A stretch of 29,472 nt of DNA. It comes from an uncultured Collinsella sp. GTDB taxonomy: Bacteria; Actinomycetota; Coriobacteriia; Coriobacteriales; Coriobacteriaceae. Below the pieces are notes generated by a model, which saw only the letters and a program-made list of their open reading frames with translations, made no database searches and was not told the DNA's origin. The position numbers were made by a program, and so were the translations under genes. The stretch lies in the NCBI GenBank assembly GCA_900541875.1, contig UQLF01000021.1, positions 1 to 29,472 of the forward strand, read 5' to 3'. Shown here piece after piece: positions 16,449 through 24,636 of this stretch (the stretch's first letter is position 1; each line of letters starts with the position of its first letter).

Positions 16449-17588
16449 ATGGAGCTCGACAAACAACAGATCAAGCGACTGCGCGAGCGTCATCATCGGC
16501 GTCACGGCATCCGCCCCGCTCATAGCGAAGCCATGGAAAACATCACCCGCTTCCTCAAGCGCGCATTCAACATTCGCGAGGGTCGCGCGCCCTATCACGT
16601 GATCCGCAAGCGTTTTGTAAACGGGGCACGCCTGACCGGCTCTCACCTATGCATCCTCATCATCGCCATGCTCATCGCAAGCATCGGCCTCGATATCGAC
16701 TCGGACATCGCCATCGTGGGCGCCATGCTCATCTGCCCGCTCATGGGCTCGGTTCTTGCCATGGCATACGGCATCGCCACGCTCGACCGCGAGATTACCG
16801 TCGAAGCCGTCGCCAGCCTTGCGCTGCAAATGGCCTTTTGCCTGGTCACCTCCACGTTGTACTTTAAGCTCTCGCCCCTTGGCGCCACCACAGCCGCCAT
16901 TATCGACAACTCGACGCCCACCGTGTGGGACCTCGCTGTCGCGCTCGCCGGCGGCTTTGCGGGTGGCCTGGGCAACTCGCGCGACCAGGAACCCGCCACG
17001 CTCATCGCCGGTGTGGCCGTGGCAACCGCGCTGATGCCGCCCCTGTGCGCAGCAGGCTACGGCATCGCCATCGCAAGCGGATCGCTGTTTCTCTCGGCGC
17101 TCTACGAGTTTGGCATCAACGTGGTCTTTATCGCGCTGGCTGCCGAGGCCGTGCTGCTTCTTTTGCGCGTGCCGCTCAAGCGCGACCTGAACGGCGACGG
17201 CATTGTAACTGCTGAGGAAAATGCCGAGGTCGACGAGCTATCGCGCAAGGTGCGCCGCCGCATCATCGTGGGCACGGTGATCTTTGCCATCCCCTGCATC
17301 GTTATGACCGCGGGTTCCATTGGCTCGGCGCAGGCCGGCGTGCAGGACGGCTACGGCGTCACCGAGACCACGCGCGAGCTTGCGGCGGTGCTGCCAGGCT
17401 TTAAGGACTACACCGTCGCCGTCGAGACCTCGGCTACCGAAGGCGACGAGGAGGGCATCGTCGAGCGCGAGATTGTCGCCCATGTGACGACAGGCGAGAC
17501 GCTTGGGGCACACGACCGCCACGTCGCCCGCAAGCTCATCGACCTCAATGTGCCCGATCTCGACCGCGTGGAGTTCGATGTGAAGTGA
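16449..17588 (+). CDS. DUF389 family membrane protein with EF-hand-like loop
   Basis: 379 residues from the ATG at 16449, with GAGGTGG just upstream. An in-frame extension to 16302 has no ribosome binding site. A basic His/Arg-rich N terminus (KRLRERHHRRHG) precedes the membrane domain. DUF389 landmarks are VGAMLICPLMGSVLAMAYGI, LAGGFAGGLGNSRDQEPATLIAGVAVATALMPPLCAAGYGI (given here as separate blocks in the family) and FGINVVFIALAAE. The family is a group of bacterial hydrophobic proteins (TIGR00341/TIGR00271 type) of unknown role. After the last long helix pair is DLNGDGIVTAEE, matching the 12-residue calcium loop of an EF hand. One further helix and a soluble C-terminal domain of about 90 residues follow. 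Confidence 0.82.
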   Translation: MELDKQQIKRLRERHHRRHGIRPAHSEAMENITRFLKRAFNIREGRAPYHVIRKRFVNGARLTGSHLCILIIAMLIASIGLDIDSDIAIVGAMLICPLMGSVLAMAYGIATLDREITVEAVASLALQMAFCLVTSTLYFKLSPLGATTAAIIDNSTPTVWDLAVALAGGFAGGLGNSRDQEPATLIAGVAVATALMPPLCAAGYGIAIASGSLFLSALYEFGINVVFIALAAEAVLLLLRVPLKRDLNGDGIVTAEENAEVDELSRKVRRRIIVGTVIFAIPCIVMTAGSIGSAQAGVQDGYGVTETTRELAAVLPGFKDYTVAVETSATEGDEEGIVEREIVAHVTTGETLGAHDRHVARKLIDLNVPDLDRVEFDVK

Positions 17589-17682
17589 TGCCGGCGCGGG
17601 ATGAATGCTCGCACGGACGCAAGTTACGACGAGGCGCAGACGCGATACGGACACGAGCAAATTGCGGCGTGCAGTTCACACC

Positions 17683-17704
17683 CGAGCCCCGCTCGCTGTT
17701 TTAT
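17683..17704 (+). terminator. Weak hairpin, possible terminator of the DUF389 gene
   Basis: Cgagc (17683-17687) pairs with gctcg (17691-17695) over a three-base loop and is followed by ctgttttatt. The stem is short, but the position and T-rich tail suit a terminator about 95 bases after the stop. Confidence 0.35.
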
Positions 17705-17713
17705 TGCCGTGAA

Positions 17714-18202
17714 TCAGACGTCCGCATCGACATCGCCAGACTCCACCGTAAACGCCGGATCGGTGCTCACAAGATAAAATCGGGTCACCTTAGTATTTCT
17801 AATTAGGTAAATCTGCCCCTGATTGCGTCGGCGCGATATATACGCAACGTGAACCGTGCCGAATTCTTCGCCGTTTTCCTTCTTTAATACCAGGATATTG
17901 GGATCATCCGTACGCTTAAACTGCCCGTCTGTGCAGATTCCGTCTTTGTCGACCAGCTGCCATCGACAGTTGTCCTCCTCAAGAAAGGCCAGGGTTTCCC
18001 GACTCGTCTTGTCGTCCCGATAGTAACCGTCAATGGCAAACCCTTCGGAAGCGCATTCCTGCATATAGGACGTTTCTCGGCTTATAGCAAACAGCCCTGT
18101 AGCGCCCAGGAGCACAGCCAGGCAGACCACTGCAATAGCAACCGGGATAACACGCGGGCTCATGTCGCCCACCCGATAGTTGTTTAACGGAGCGTGAAAC
18201 AT
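17714..18202 (-). CDS. Unrecognised membrane-anchored protein with soluble domain
   Basis: 162 residues from the ATG at 18202, preceded by GGAGG at eight bases. Another ATG 13 codons later (MSPRVIPV) is possible but lacks that site. One hydrophobic helix near residues 18-40 (VIPVAIAVVCLAVLLGATGL) is followed by an extracytoplasmic-type domain of about 120 residues with two Cys, FAIDGYYRDDKTSRETLAFL and repeated beta-rich stretches. The pattern resembles small 'signal-anchor plus lipocalin/DUF-like' proteins, but no family was recognised. The base composition is visibly lower in GC than the flanking activase gene, which hints at a different history. Confidence 0.6.
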   Translation of the reverse strand: MFHAPLNNYRVGDMSPRVIPVAIAVVCLAVLLGATGLFAISRETSYMQECASEGFAIDGYYRDDKTSRETLAFLEEDNCRWQLVDKDGICTDGQFKRTDDPNILVLKKENGEEFGTVHVAYISRRRNQGQIYLIRNTKVTRFYLVSTDPAFTVESGDVDADV

Positions 18203-18352
18203 ACCTGGAACCTCCGATATCAGGGGGAACATCGCCAGCAGGCAGGCGACAACTATATGTTTCTGACATCAAACCATATGGCCGCCACTCGCGGAAGGGG
18301 CATCGGCGAACGGCGTGTTTTCATACTCCATTGGTCAAACCTAAGCGCGGCC

Positions 18353-18573
18353 CTACAGCTCGTACTTGTACACGCGGTAGATATACTTTTCGGCTTCCAT
18401 CTCGTAGGTGGCGATGGGCAGTCCGCAGCGATCATCTCGTCGTTTGGCAGATACGTCACGCTGTGCTGGCCCGCGTTGAGCGAAAAAACGCCTTGGGCCT
18501 GCAGTAACTTGTCCTCAAAGCCCGAGCCGGCCCAAAAATCGGACAAGCCCACGGGAGGCTGTAGCAAGGTCAT
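18353..18573 (-). pseudogene. Frameshifted gene remnant, unknown family
   Basis: Reading on the minus strand, one frame gives LSDFWAGSGFEDKLLQAQ then VFSLNAGQHSVTYLPNDE (contiguous). About position 18420 the protein-like character moves to the next frame, GLPIATYEMEAEKY then IYRVYKYEL, ending at a TAG at 18353-18355. Each half looks like real protein and the two halves join with a one-base change. No ribosome binding site precedes the only ATG at 18573. The piece lies just beyond the activase gene terminator. It is most likely the decayed C terminus of a once longer gene. The family was not recognised. Confidence 0.5.
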
Positions 18574-18593
18574 TTGCGCAACATATGTCCAGC

Positions 18594-18630
18594 AAAAACG
18601 GGTGGTAGCCGACACGGCTGCCACCCGTTT
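18594..18630 (-). terminator. Rho-independent terminator of the activase gene
   Basis: Aaacgggtggcagcc pairs with ggctaccacccgttt (18596-18610 with 18616-18630, one G-U) over a five-base loop. On the minus strand TTTTT follows. It starts 29 bases after the stop of the 1596-residue gene. Confidence 0.9.
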
Positions 18631-18658
18631 GTCTTATATCCGGCTCGAAGTAGGCCAA

Positions 18659-21600
18659 CTACTTCTTAATGCCTCGTCCCAGGCGCTCAGCGACCGACGC
18701 CACAGCACTCTCATCGACCGAGCCGCAGCTCACGCAGCCGTCATGGGCACGCATCTGGCCGGTGACCTCGTCCATCGCGAGCGGCGCCACCTTCTCGAGC
18801 TTAAAGCCCTTGCCGGCGCGCATGTTTTCCTTGGCAACGCTGATCATGAGCTTAATACGGTTGAGCTGGTTGACCTCGGACGCGCCAGGGTCGTAGTCCA
18901 CCGCGACAATGTTGCTCTCGGGGTGCTGACGGCGCAGCTCCTTGATCACAGCCTTACCCACCACGTGATTGGGCAGGCACGCGAAGGGCTGCGTGCAGAT
19001 AATGTTGGGCGCGCCATGGTCAATCAGGTCGAGCATCTCGGCCGTGAGCAACCAGCCCTCGCCCATGTTGTTGCACACCGAAAGCACCGTGCGGGCCTTG
19101 TCGGCCATGGTGCCGATGCGCTCGGGCGCCTCAAAGCGGCGGGACTTTTCGAGCATCTCCTCCACCGGCGTGCGCATCCAGTCCACGAGCTTGATGAGCG
19201 CCTGCATACCAGCGCGCGTGGTAGCAGAGCTTCCCAGCTCGTCCTTCTGCAGCTCGGCGTTGCTCATGGAGTACAGGAAGAAGTCGAGCAGGCCCGGCAC
19301 CACGGCCTCGCAGCCCTCGCGCTCGATGACATCGACCACGTGGTTGTTGGCTGTGGGGTGGAACTTGACCAAGATCTCACCGACCACGCCCACGCGCGGC
19401 TTGGTACCCTCGCCCACGAGCGGCATGGTGTCGAACGCGCGGATGGCCTCACGGCACAGCTTGGTGTAGTTGTGGCGGTTAAACTTAGGCGCCAGCTTGC
19501 GGGCGCGCGCCATGTACTCCTCGTAGAGCGCGTTCGCCGCACCGGGCGTAGCCTCGTACGGGCGGCAGCGGTAGAGCATCTGCATCATCACGTCGCCAAA
19601 GAGCACCGCGTACACGGCCTGCTTAAGCAGCGCCGGCGTAATCTTAAAGCCGGGGTTGTCCTCGCCGAGCGCCACGGCAGAAAGCGAGATCACCGGGATC
19701 TCGGGGTGGCCGCTCTCGCGCAGGGCCTTGCGGATGAGTGCGATGTAGTTGGTGGCACGGCAGCCGCCGCCGGTCTGGCTGATAACCACGGCCGTCTTGG
19801 AGAGGTCGTACCGACCGCTCTCGATGGCCTCCATGATCTGGCCCGTCACCAGGATCGACGGATAGCAGATGTCGTTGTTCACGTAGCGCAGGCCGGCCTC
19901 GACGGCGTCGTGATCGGTCGAGGGCAGCAGCTCCAAGTTGTAGCCGGCACCGCGGAACACTTCTTTGACCAGGTCAAAGTGGATCGGCGCCATCTGCGGG
20001 CACAGGATGGTGTAGCCCTCCTCGCGCATCTGCTCGGTAAAGGGCACCTTGGGCCACGCGGTCGAGGCGCTTCCACGCTGCGCCTCGAACGTGTACTTGC
20101 GGCTCGCAAACGCGGGGGCATCCTTGGAGGGAGCCACCGGCGCGGCATCGCCCTGCTCGTAGGCCTCGCCCGCGGCCGTGGCCTCGGCCAAGCGCTCGGC
20201 CTCCTGGTCCTTGAGCGCCGCCATGAGTGAGCGGATGCGGATGCGCGCGGCGCCCAGGTTGGACACCTCGTCGATCTTGAGCACGGTGTAGATCTTGCCG
20301 CTGGCTTCCAGAATCTCCTGCACCTGATCGGTGGTCAGGGCATCGAGGCCGCAGCCGAAAGAGTTGAGCTGGATCAGGTCCAGATCGTTGCGCATCGTCA
20401 CAAAACGGGCGACGGCGTACAGGCGGCTGTGGTACATCCACTGGTCGACGACGCGGATGGGGCGCTCGGGCTTCACGAGATGCGCGAGCGAATCCTCGGT
20501 AAAGACCGCAAAGCCAAAGCTCGAGATAAGCTCGGGCAGGGCGTGGTTGATCTCGGGGTCGTTGTGGTAAGGACGGCCGGCGAGTACGATGCCGTGGCCG
20601 CCGTGGTCCTCGACCCACTTAAGAGCCTCCTCGCCCATGGTCTGGATATCCTCGTGGAAGCGCGCATCGGCCTCGAAGGCAGCGTTGACGGCAGCATCGA
20701 CCTCGGAGCGCGTGATCTTGGGACCACGCACGCGGCCGCGACCAGCCTCGGCATCGGCCACACGGTCGACGGCGAGCACCTGATACAGGCGGCGCTTGAG
20801 CTCGGTCTTGTCGTGATAGGGCACAAACGGGTACAGGAACTCGATGTTCTGCTCGCGGATCTCGTCGATGTTGAGTGCCAACGCCGTGGGGTAGCTCATG
20901 ACGATGGGGCAGTTATAGCAGTTGCCGGCGGTCGGATCCTCCTTGCGCTCCCAGCGCACGCACGGCATCCAGATGAAGTCGACGTCACGGTCGATGAGGT
21001 TCATCACGTGGCCGTGGCTCATCTTGGCCGGATAGCACACGCTCTCGGACGGCATGGACTCGATGCCCGCCTGGTAGGTCTTCTTGCTTGACTGGTCGGA
21101 CAGCTGCACGCTAAAGCCCAGGCGCGTAAAGAACGCATGCCAGAAGGGGTAGTTCTCGTACATGTTGAGCGCGCGCGGGATGCCGACGGTGCCGCGCGGG
21201 GCCTCGTCGGGGCTCAGCACCTCGCGGTTAAACAGCAACTCGTTTTTCTTTTTGAAGAGGTTGGGAGCCTCGGTCTTCTGCTTTTTGTGGCCGGCGCCCT
21301 TCTCGCAGCGGTTACCGGTAATGAAGCGCCTGCCGCCGCCAAAATCGTTGACGGTGAGCTGGCAGTTGTTGGAGCAACGGCCGCAGCGGACGTGTTTTTG
21401 CGTCACGGTGAGGTGCGCGATGTCCTCGGCCGAAAGGATGGTCGAGGTGCCATCGGCGCCGGCGCGATCGCGGGCGAGCAAGGCCGCACCATAGGCACCC
21501 ATGCAGCCGGCGATGTCGGGACGCACGGCATGGACGCCGGTGAGCTGCTCAAACGCGCGCAGCGTGGCATCGGACATAAAGGTGCCGCCTTGGACGATCA

Positions 21601-23449
21601 CCTGGCTGCCGATCTCCTTGGGGGCGCGCAGCTTAATGACCTTGAACAGGGCATTCTTGATGACGGAATAGGACAGGCCGGCCGCGATATCGCCCACCGT
21701 GGCGCCTTCCTTTTGCGCCTGCTTAACACGCGAGTTCATAAAGACCGTGCAGCGGCTGCCCAAATCGACCGGGGCCTTGGCATGGATGGCGGCATTGGCG
21801 AACGCGCGCACGTCCATGTTCATAGAGACGGCGAAGCTCTCGATAAAGCTGCCGCAGCCCGACGAGCAGGCCTCGTTGAGCATGATGTGCTCGATGACGC
21901 CGTCCTTGACGCGCAGGCATTTCATGTCCTGGCCGCCAATGTCCAGGATGAACTCGACGCCGGGCAGGAACGCCTTGGCGCCGCGCAGGTGCGCGACGGT
22001 CTCGATCTCGCCGGAGTCGGCCTTGAGCGCCTCGATGAGCAGCGCCTCACCGTAGCCTGTGGTGGTCACGTGGCCGATGGTGCAACCGGCGGGGATGTGG
22101 TTGTAGAAATCGGCCATGATGATCTTGGCCGTGCCCAGGATGTCGCCATTGTTGTTGCCGTACCAGGTGTGCAACAGCTGGCCGTCCTCGCCCACGAGCG
22201 CAGCCTTCATGGTGGTGGAACCGGCGTCGATGCCAATGAACACGCGGCCGGTGTAGCCTTCGAGTTTGCCCTTGGGGACGACTTCCTGGTCGTGGCGGGT
22301 TTTGAACTCGGCGAAGTCCTCGTCGGTGGCAAAGAGCGGATCCAGGCGCTCGACCTCGGCACCCTGTGTGTCACCCAGGGCATCGATAGCCTCGATGAGC
22401 TGCGGGAACGTGCTGAGCTTGTTGGACTCGTGGGCCATGGCGGCGCCGCTCGCCACAAACAGGTGGGCGTTTTGGGGCACGATACGGTGCTCCTCGTCCA
22501 GGTTGAGCGTGAGGTAGAAGCGGTGGCGCAGCTCGGAGAGGTACTGCAGCGGGCCGCCCAGGAAGGCGACGTTGCCGCGGATGGGACGGCCGCACGCCAG
22601 GCCCGAGATGGTCTGGGTCACGACGGCCTGGAAGATGGAGGCGGCCACGTCCTCGGGGCGTGCGCCCTCGTTGAGCAGCGGCTGGACGTCGGTCTTGGCA
22701 AAGACGCCGCAGCGGCTGGCGATGGGATAGATGGTGGTAGCGTTGGCCGCGAGTTCGTTAAGGCCGCTGGCGTCGGTGTGCAGCAGAGTGGCCATCTGGT
22801 CGATGAAGGCGCCCGTGCCGCCGGCGCAGGTGCCGTTCATGCGCTGCTCGATGCCGTTGTCGAAGTAGATGATCTTGGCGTCCTCGCCGCCCAGCTCGAT
22901 GGCGACGTCGGTGGCCGGGATGAGGGTCTCGACGGCACGCTTGCTGGCGATGACCTCCTGGACAAATTCCAGGTCGAGCCACTGGGACAGCAGCAGGCCG
23001 CCCGAGCCGGTGATGGCGCAGGTCATCTGGGCCGTCGGCAGCACGGTCGCAGCACCCTCGAACAGGTCGCGGGCGCAGGCGCGGACATCGGTGTGGTGGC
23101 GCTGGTACTTGGCGTAGACAATCTGGTTGTCGTCGTTGAGCACGGCGAGCTTAACGGTGGTGGAGCCCACGTCGATGCCCAGGTGCAGGTTGCCGTGGGC
23201 GTTCTCGGGGTTGAAGATCGCGCCTTCGGGGGCCTGGGCGGCGGTAGCGACTGCGGGCTCGGTGGCGGCGGACGTGGCTGCGTCGGCGGCAAGCGTCTCC
23301 CCCGCCGCATTCTTGGCCTCGGCAACCGCCTCGGCGACCTTCTCGGCAGCGGCAGTCGCGGCCTTCTGCGCGGCGTCCACCACGGCGGGCGCGGCCTCGC
23401 GTGCGGCAGCGACCATGCGATCCTTGATGCCCTCGACGAGTTTGCTCAT
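18659..23449 (-). CDS. Giant 2-hydroxyacyl-CoA dehydratase activase-type protein (two ASKHA domains, DUF2229, HgdB-like)
   Basis: 1596 residues, with GAGGAG upstream of the ATG at 23449. In order: an Ala/Glu/Lys-rich amphipathic N-terminal segment (about 10-75); a first BcrAD/BadFG ATPase domain (GIDVGSTTVK at 91, GGEDAKIIYF, NGTCAGGTGAFIDQ); a second from about 400 (GIDAGSTTMKAALV, DIGGQDMKCLRVK, NEACSSGCGSFIES); a Cys cluster RCGRCSNNCQ; DUF2229 from about 755 (VGIPRALNMYENYPFW, plus CVRWERKEDPTAGNCYNC); an HgdB-like region from about 950; and a terminal CVSCGS. Activases of this class couple ATP hydrolysis to low-potential electron transfer. Proteins of this long fused form are common in Clostridia and Coriobacteriia, but their substrate is not established. 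It lies 11 bases after the TetR gene, in one operon. Confidence 0.9.
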   Translation of the reverse strand: MSKLVEGIKDRMVAAAREAAPAVVDAAQKAATAAAEKVAEAVAEAKNAAGETLAADAATSAATEPAVATAAQAPEGAIFNPENAHGNLHLGIDVGSTTVKLAVLNDDNQIVYAKYQRHHTDVRACARDLFEGAATVLPTAQMTCAITGSGGLLLSQWLDLEFVQEVIASKRAVETLIPATDVAIELGGEDAKIIYFDNGIEQRMNGTCAGGTGAFIDQMATLLHTDASGLNELAANATTIYPIASRCGVFAKTDVQPLLNEGARPEDVAASIFQAVVTQTISGLACGRPIRGNVAFLGGPLQYLSELRHRFYLTLNLDEEHRIVPQNAHLFVASGAAMAHESNKLSTFPQLIEAIDALGDTQGAEVERLDPLFATDEDFAEFKTRHDQEVVPKGKLEGYTGRVFIGIDAGSTTMKAALVGEDGQLLHTWYGNNNGDILGTAKIIMADFYNHIPAGCTIGHVTTTGYGEALLIEALKADSGEIETVAHLRGAKAFLPGVEFILDIGGQDMKCLRVKDGVIEHIMLNEACSSGCGSFIESFAVSMNMDVRAFANAAIHAKAPVDLGSRCTVFMNSRVKQAQKEGATVGDIAAGLSYSVIKNALFKVIKLRAPKEIGSQVIVQGGTFMSDATLRAFEQLTGVHAVRPDIAGCMGAYGAALLARDRAGADGTSTILSAEDIAHLTVTQKHVRCGRCSNNCQLTVNDFGGGRRFITGNRCEKGAGHKKQKTEAPNLFKKKNELLFNREVLSPDEAPRGTVGIPRALNMYENYPFWHAFFTRLGFSVQLSDQSSKKTYQAGIESMPSESVCYPAKMSHGHVMNLIDRDVDFIWMPCVRWERKEDPTAGNCYNCPIVMSYPTALALNIDEIREQNIEFLYPFVPYHDKTELKRRLYQVLAVDRVADAEAGRGRVRGPKITRSEVDAAVNAAFEADARFHEDIQTMGEEALKWVEDHGGHGIVLAGRPYHNDPEINHALPELISSFGFAVFTEDSLAHLVKPERPIRVVDQWMYHSRLYAVARFVTMRNDLDLIQLNSFGCGLDALTTDQVQEILEASGKIYTVLKIDEVSNLGAARIRIRSLMAALKDQEAERLAEATAAGEAYEQGDAAPVAPSKDAPAFASRKYTFEAQRGSASTAWPKVPFTEQMREEGYTILCPQMAPIHFDLVKEVFRGAGYNLELLPSTDHDAVEAGLRYVNNDICYPSILVTGQIMEAIESGRYDLSKTAVVISQTGGGCRATNYIALIRKALRESGHPEIPVISLSAVALGEDNPGFKITPALLKQAVYAVLFGDVMMQMLYRCRPYEATPGAANALYEEYMARARKLAPKFNRHNYTKLCREAIRAFDTMPLVGEGTKPRVGVVGEILVKFHPTANNHVVDVIEREGCEAVVPGLLDFFLYSMSNAELQKDELGSSATTRAGMQALIKLVDWMRTPVEEMLEKSRRFEAPERIGTMADKARTVLSVCNNMGEGWLLTAEMLDLIDHGAPNIICTQPFACLPNHVVGKAVIKELRRQHPESNIVAVDYDPGASEVNQLNRIKLMISVAKENMRAGKGFKLEKVAPLAMDEVTGQMRAHDGCVSCGSVDESAVASVAERLGRGIKK

Positions 23450-23460
23450 TGTCTCTCCTC

Positions 23461-24171
23461 TTAGTTGTTGGACTCGACGGTTGCGGCGGTGTCGGCCGCG
23501 TCCTCGAGCTGCAAGTTCAATAACTTCATGCCGTATTCCGGCACGTTGATATCGATGGGTTGGCCATACAGATCACCAGGGCGCACAAAAGCGAGCACCG
23601 TCATAATGCGCGCCATGGCCTCGGGCGATTCGGTGAGCCCACGCTCAAACCAGCGCTGAATCATGCCGACCTCGGCACTCACGACGTAGGTGACGTAGTA
23701 GTCAAAGAACGTGCCCAGCGCCAGGCCCAAAATGCCCGTCTGCGCACGCGGCACCACAGCCTCACGAGCAGTGTCGATGATCCTTTTAATGAAGGCCTGG
23801 TCGCCGCCCGGACCCAACAGCGCACCGATTAAGTCGCGGTTGGCCGCAAGGTAGCGCAGCAGCTCAACCGAACCGGGCGCCGGCTCGAGCTCATCGATGT
23901 TGTGATAGAGATCGGGCAGCTGAGCTGCGGTGATGAGCTCAATGCGCTCACGGATCTCGGCCAGCAAGCCGTCCTCGATTTGATTGATAAAGTCAGGGAT
24001 ATCGCGGTAGTGCGAATAGAACGTGCGGCGCGTAAGGCCGGCGCGCTCGGTGAGCGACGCGACATTAATGCGCGAAAGGTCGCCGCTTTCGGCAAGCTCG
24101 CTGGCAAGTGCCTGGCGAAGGGCACGCTGCGAGCGAAGGGACCGGCGATCGCATTTCTCGAGCTGGGACAA
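23461..24171 (-). CDS. TetR family transcriptional regulator
   Basis: 236 residues from a TTG at 24171, with AAGGAGG directly upstream. No ATG fits. The helix-turn-helix spans about residues 33-58 (RINVASLTERAGLTRRTFYSHY). The C-terminal ligand/dimer domain is of the TetR_C type with a long LGTFFDYYVTYVVSAEVG helix. It is first in an operon with the 1596-residue activase gene and probably controls it. Two palindromes at 24194-24237 lie in its own promoter region. Confidence 0.9.
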   Translation of the reverse strand: MSQLEKCDRRSLRSQRALRQALASELAESGDLSRINVASLTERAGLTRRTFYSHYRDIPDFINQIEDGLLAEIRERIELITAAQLPDLYHNIDELEPAPGSVELLRYLAANRDLIGALLGPGGDQAFIKRIIDTAREAVVPRAQTGILGLALGTFFDYYVTYVVSAEVGMIQRWFERGLTESPEAMARIMTVLAFVRPGDLYGQPIDINVPEYGMKLLNLQLEDAADTAATVESNN

Positions 24172-24193
24172 GCGTCCTCCTTGTTACTCAGCC

Positions 24194-24237
24194 TGTGCGC
24201 TATTGCACAGTGCGAGTATTATTGCACACCGTGTGCA
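24194..24237. promoter_or_regulatory. Two palindromes, likely operators of the TetR/activase operon
   Basis: TGTGC(N6)GCACA lies at 24194-24209. TGCACAC-C-GTGTGCA, a perfect palindrome, lies at 24223-24237. The two share ATTGCACA. They lie 23-66 bases upstream of the TTG start, where a TetR protein would block its own promoter. TTGATG and TAATAC on the minus strand overlap them, but the 14-base spacing is too short to call a promoter. Confidence 0.6.
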
Positions 24238-24262
24238 TCAACACGTAAAGGCGATATTTTAG

Positions 24263-24293
24263 ATGTGACGAAGGGACAGTCCCTTTGTCACAT
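24263..24293. repeat. Dispersed hairpin repeat, copy 4
   Basis: Atgtgacgaaggg (24263-24275) pairs with ccctttgtcacat (24281-24293) with one G-U around ACAGT, giving a GGGACAGTCCC core. It is nearly the same hairpin as at 25015-25046. Confidence 0.75.
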
Positions 24294-24349
24294 TCAGCGA
24301 CCGCCTAGGTTGTGCCAGTTGTGCCTGGCTTTTGAAGCGGCATTGCCAA

Positions 24350-24378
24350 TTGTTCAAAATGTCATTCGTGGGTAGAAT
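24350..24378 (+). promoter_or_regulatory. Sigma-70 type promoter for an antisense RNA
   Basis: TTGTTC (24350-24355), exactly 17 bases, then TAGAAT (24373-24378). It points right towards the 3' end of the 41-codon gene on the opposite strand, and no plus-strand coding region with a ribosome binding site follows. The expected start is about 24385. Confidence 0.65.
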
Positions 24379-24384
24379 AGTGTC

Positions 24385-24470
24385 GACGGCAGCCCAAGTT
24401 CTGGAAAGCTGGGCAGCGCCGTTGTTTGCATTAGGGGGTCAACGCCTTAGCGGCGGCGACCCCTTCTGTT
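24385..24470 (+). ncRNA. Candidate antisense RNA (type I antitoxin-like)
   Basis: Transcription from the promoter at 24350-24378 would give an RNA of about 85 bases. It would have a first hairpin at 24386-24425 (ACGGCAGCCCA pairing with TGGGCAGCGCCGT, two bases bulged) and a second at 24434-24463 (GGGGTC...GACCCC with inner CGCC/GGCG). TTCTGTT follows, so the second can serve as a terminator. The RNA is complementary to the last eight codons and the 3' region of the 41-codon gene. Boundaries are predicted, not observed. Confidence 0.5.
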
Positions 24471-24572
24471 GCGCTTCGAACGCTGCTTGAGTGCCTCGGA
24501 AAGGCCGACAAGCGCCGTGAAGAACGAGACCAGAGCGGTCAGAAGTCTCACGAAATCAATCAAATCGGTCAT
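24447..24572 (-). CDS. 41-residue hydrophobic peptide with Arg-rich tail, type I toxin-like
   Basis: Translation from the ATG at 24572 begins MTDLIDFVRLLTALVSFF, continues TALVGLSEALKQRSKR, and ends NRRGRRR. GGGAGG lies eight bases upstream. One amphipathic/transmembrane helix of about 25 residues is followed by a strongly basic tail, the usual shape of membrane-acting type I toxins (Fst, Ldr, TxpA class), without recognisable sequence similarity to any. The gene has its own promoter candidate, a hairpin masking the ribosome binding site, and an antisense RNA converging on its 3' end. A small structural membrane peptide or leader is the alternative. No function is proven. Confidence 0.6.
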   Translation of the reverse strand: MTDLIDFVRLLTALVSFFTALVGLSEALKQRSKRNRRGRRR

Positions 24573-24580
24573 GGGCATCA

Positions 24581-24598
24581 CCTCCCATCAGATGGAGG
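24581..24598 (-). promoter_or_regulatory. Hairpin masking the ribosome binding site of the 41-codon gene
   Basis: On the minus strand CCTCCAT pairs with ATGGGAGG (24592-24598 with 24581-24588, one bulged G) over a three-base loop. The GGGAGG ribosome binding site is wholly within the stem, so translation would need opening of the hairpin. Confidence 0.6.
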
Positions 24599-24636
24599 GC
24601 GCTGCCCGGCACATTGAACCGCCGCCAACGATACCG

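Noticed and set aside
18194..20230. 678-codon plus-strand open frame
   Set aside because: It runs across a terminator, a remnant and the activase gene 3' end in antisense, and shows no domain.
21137..23464. 775-codon plus-strand open frame opposite the activase gene
   Set aside because: It is an antisense of the well-conserved ASKHA/DUF2229 frame and has no SD. Its Val/Gly/Asp-rich composition is typical of high-GC shadows.
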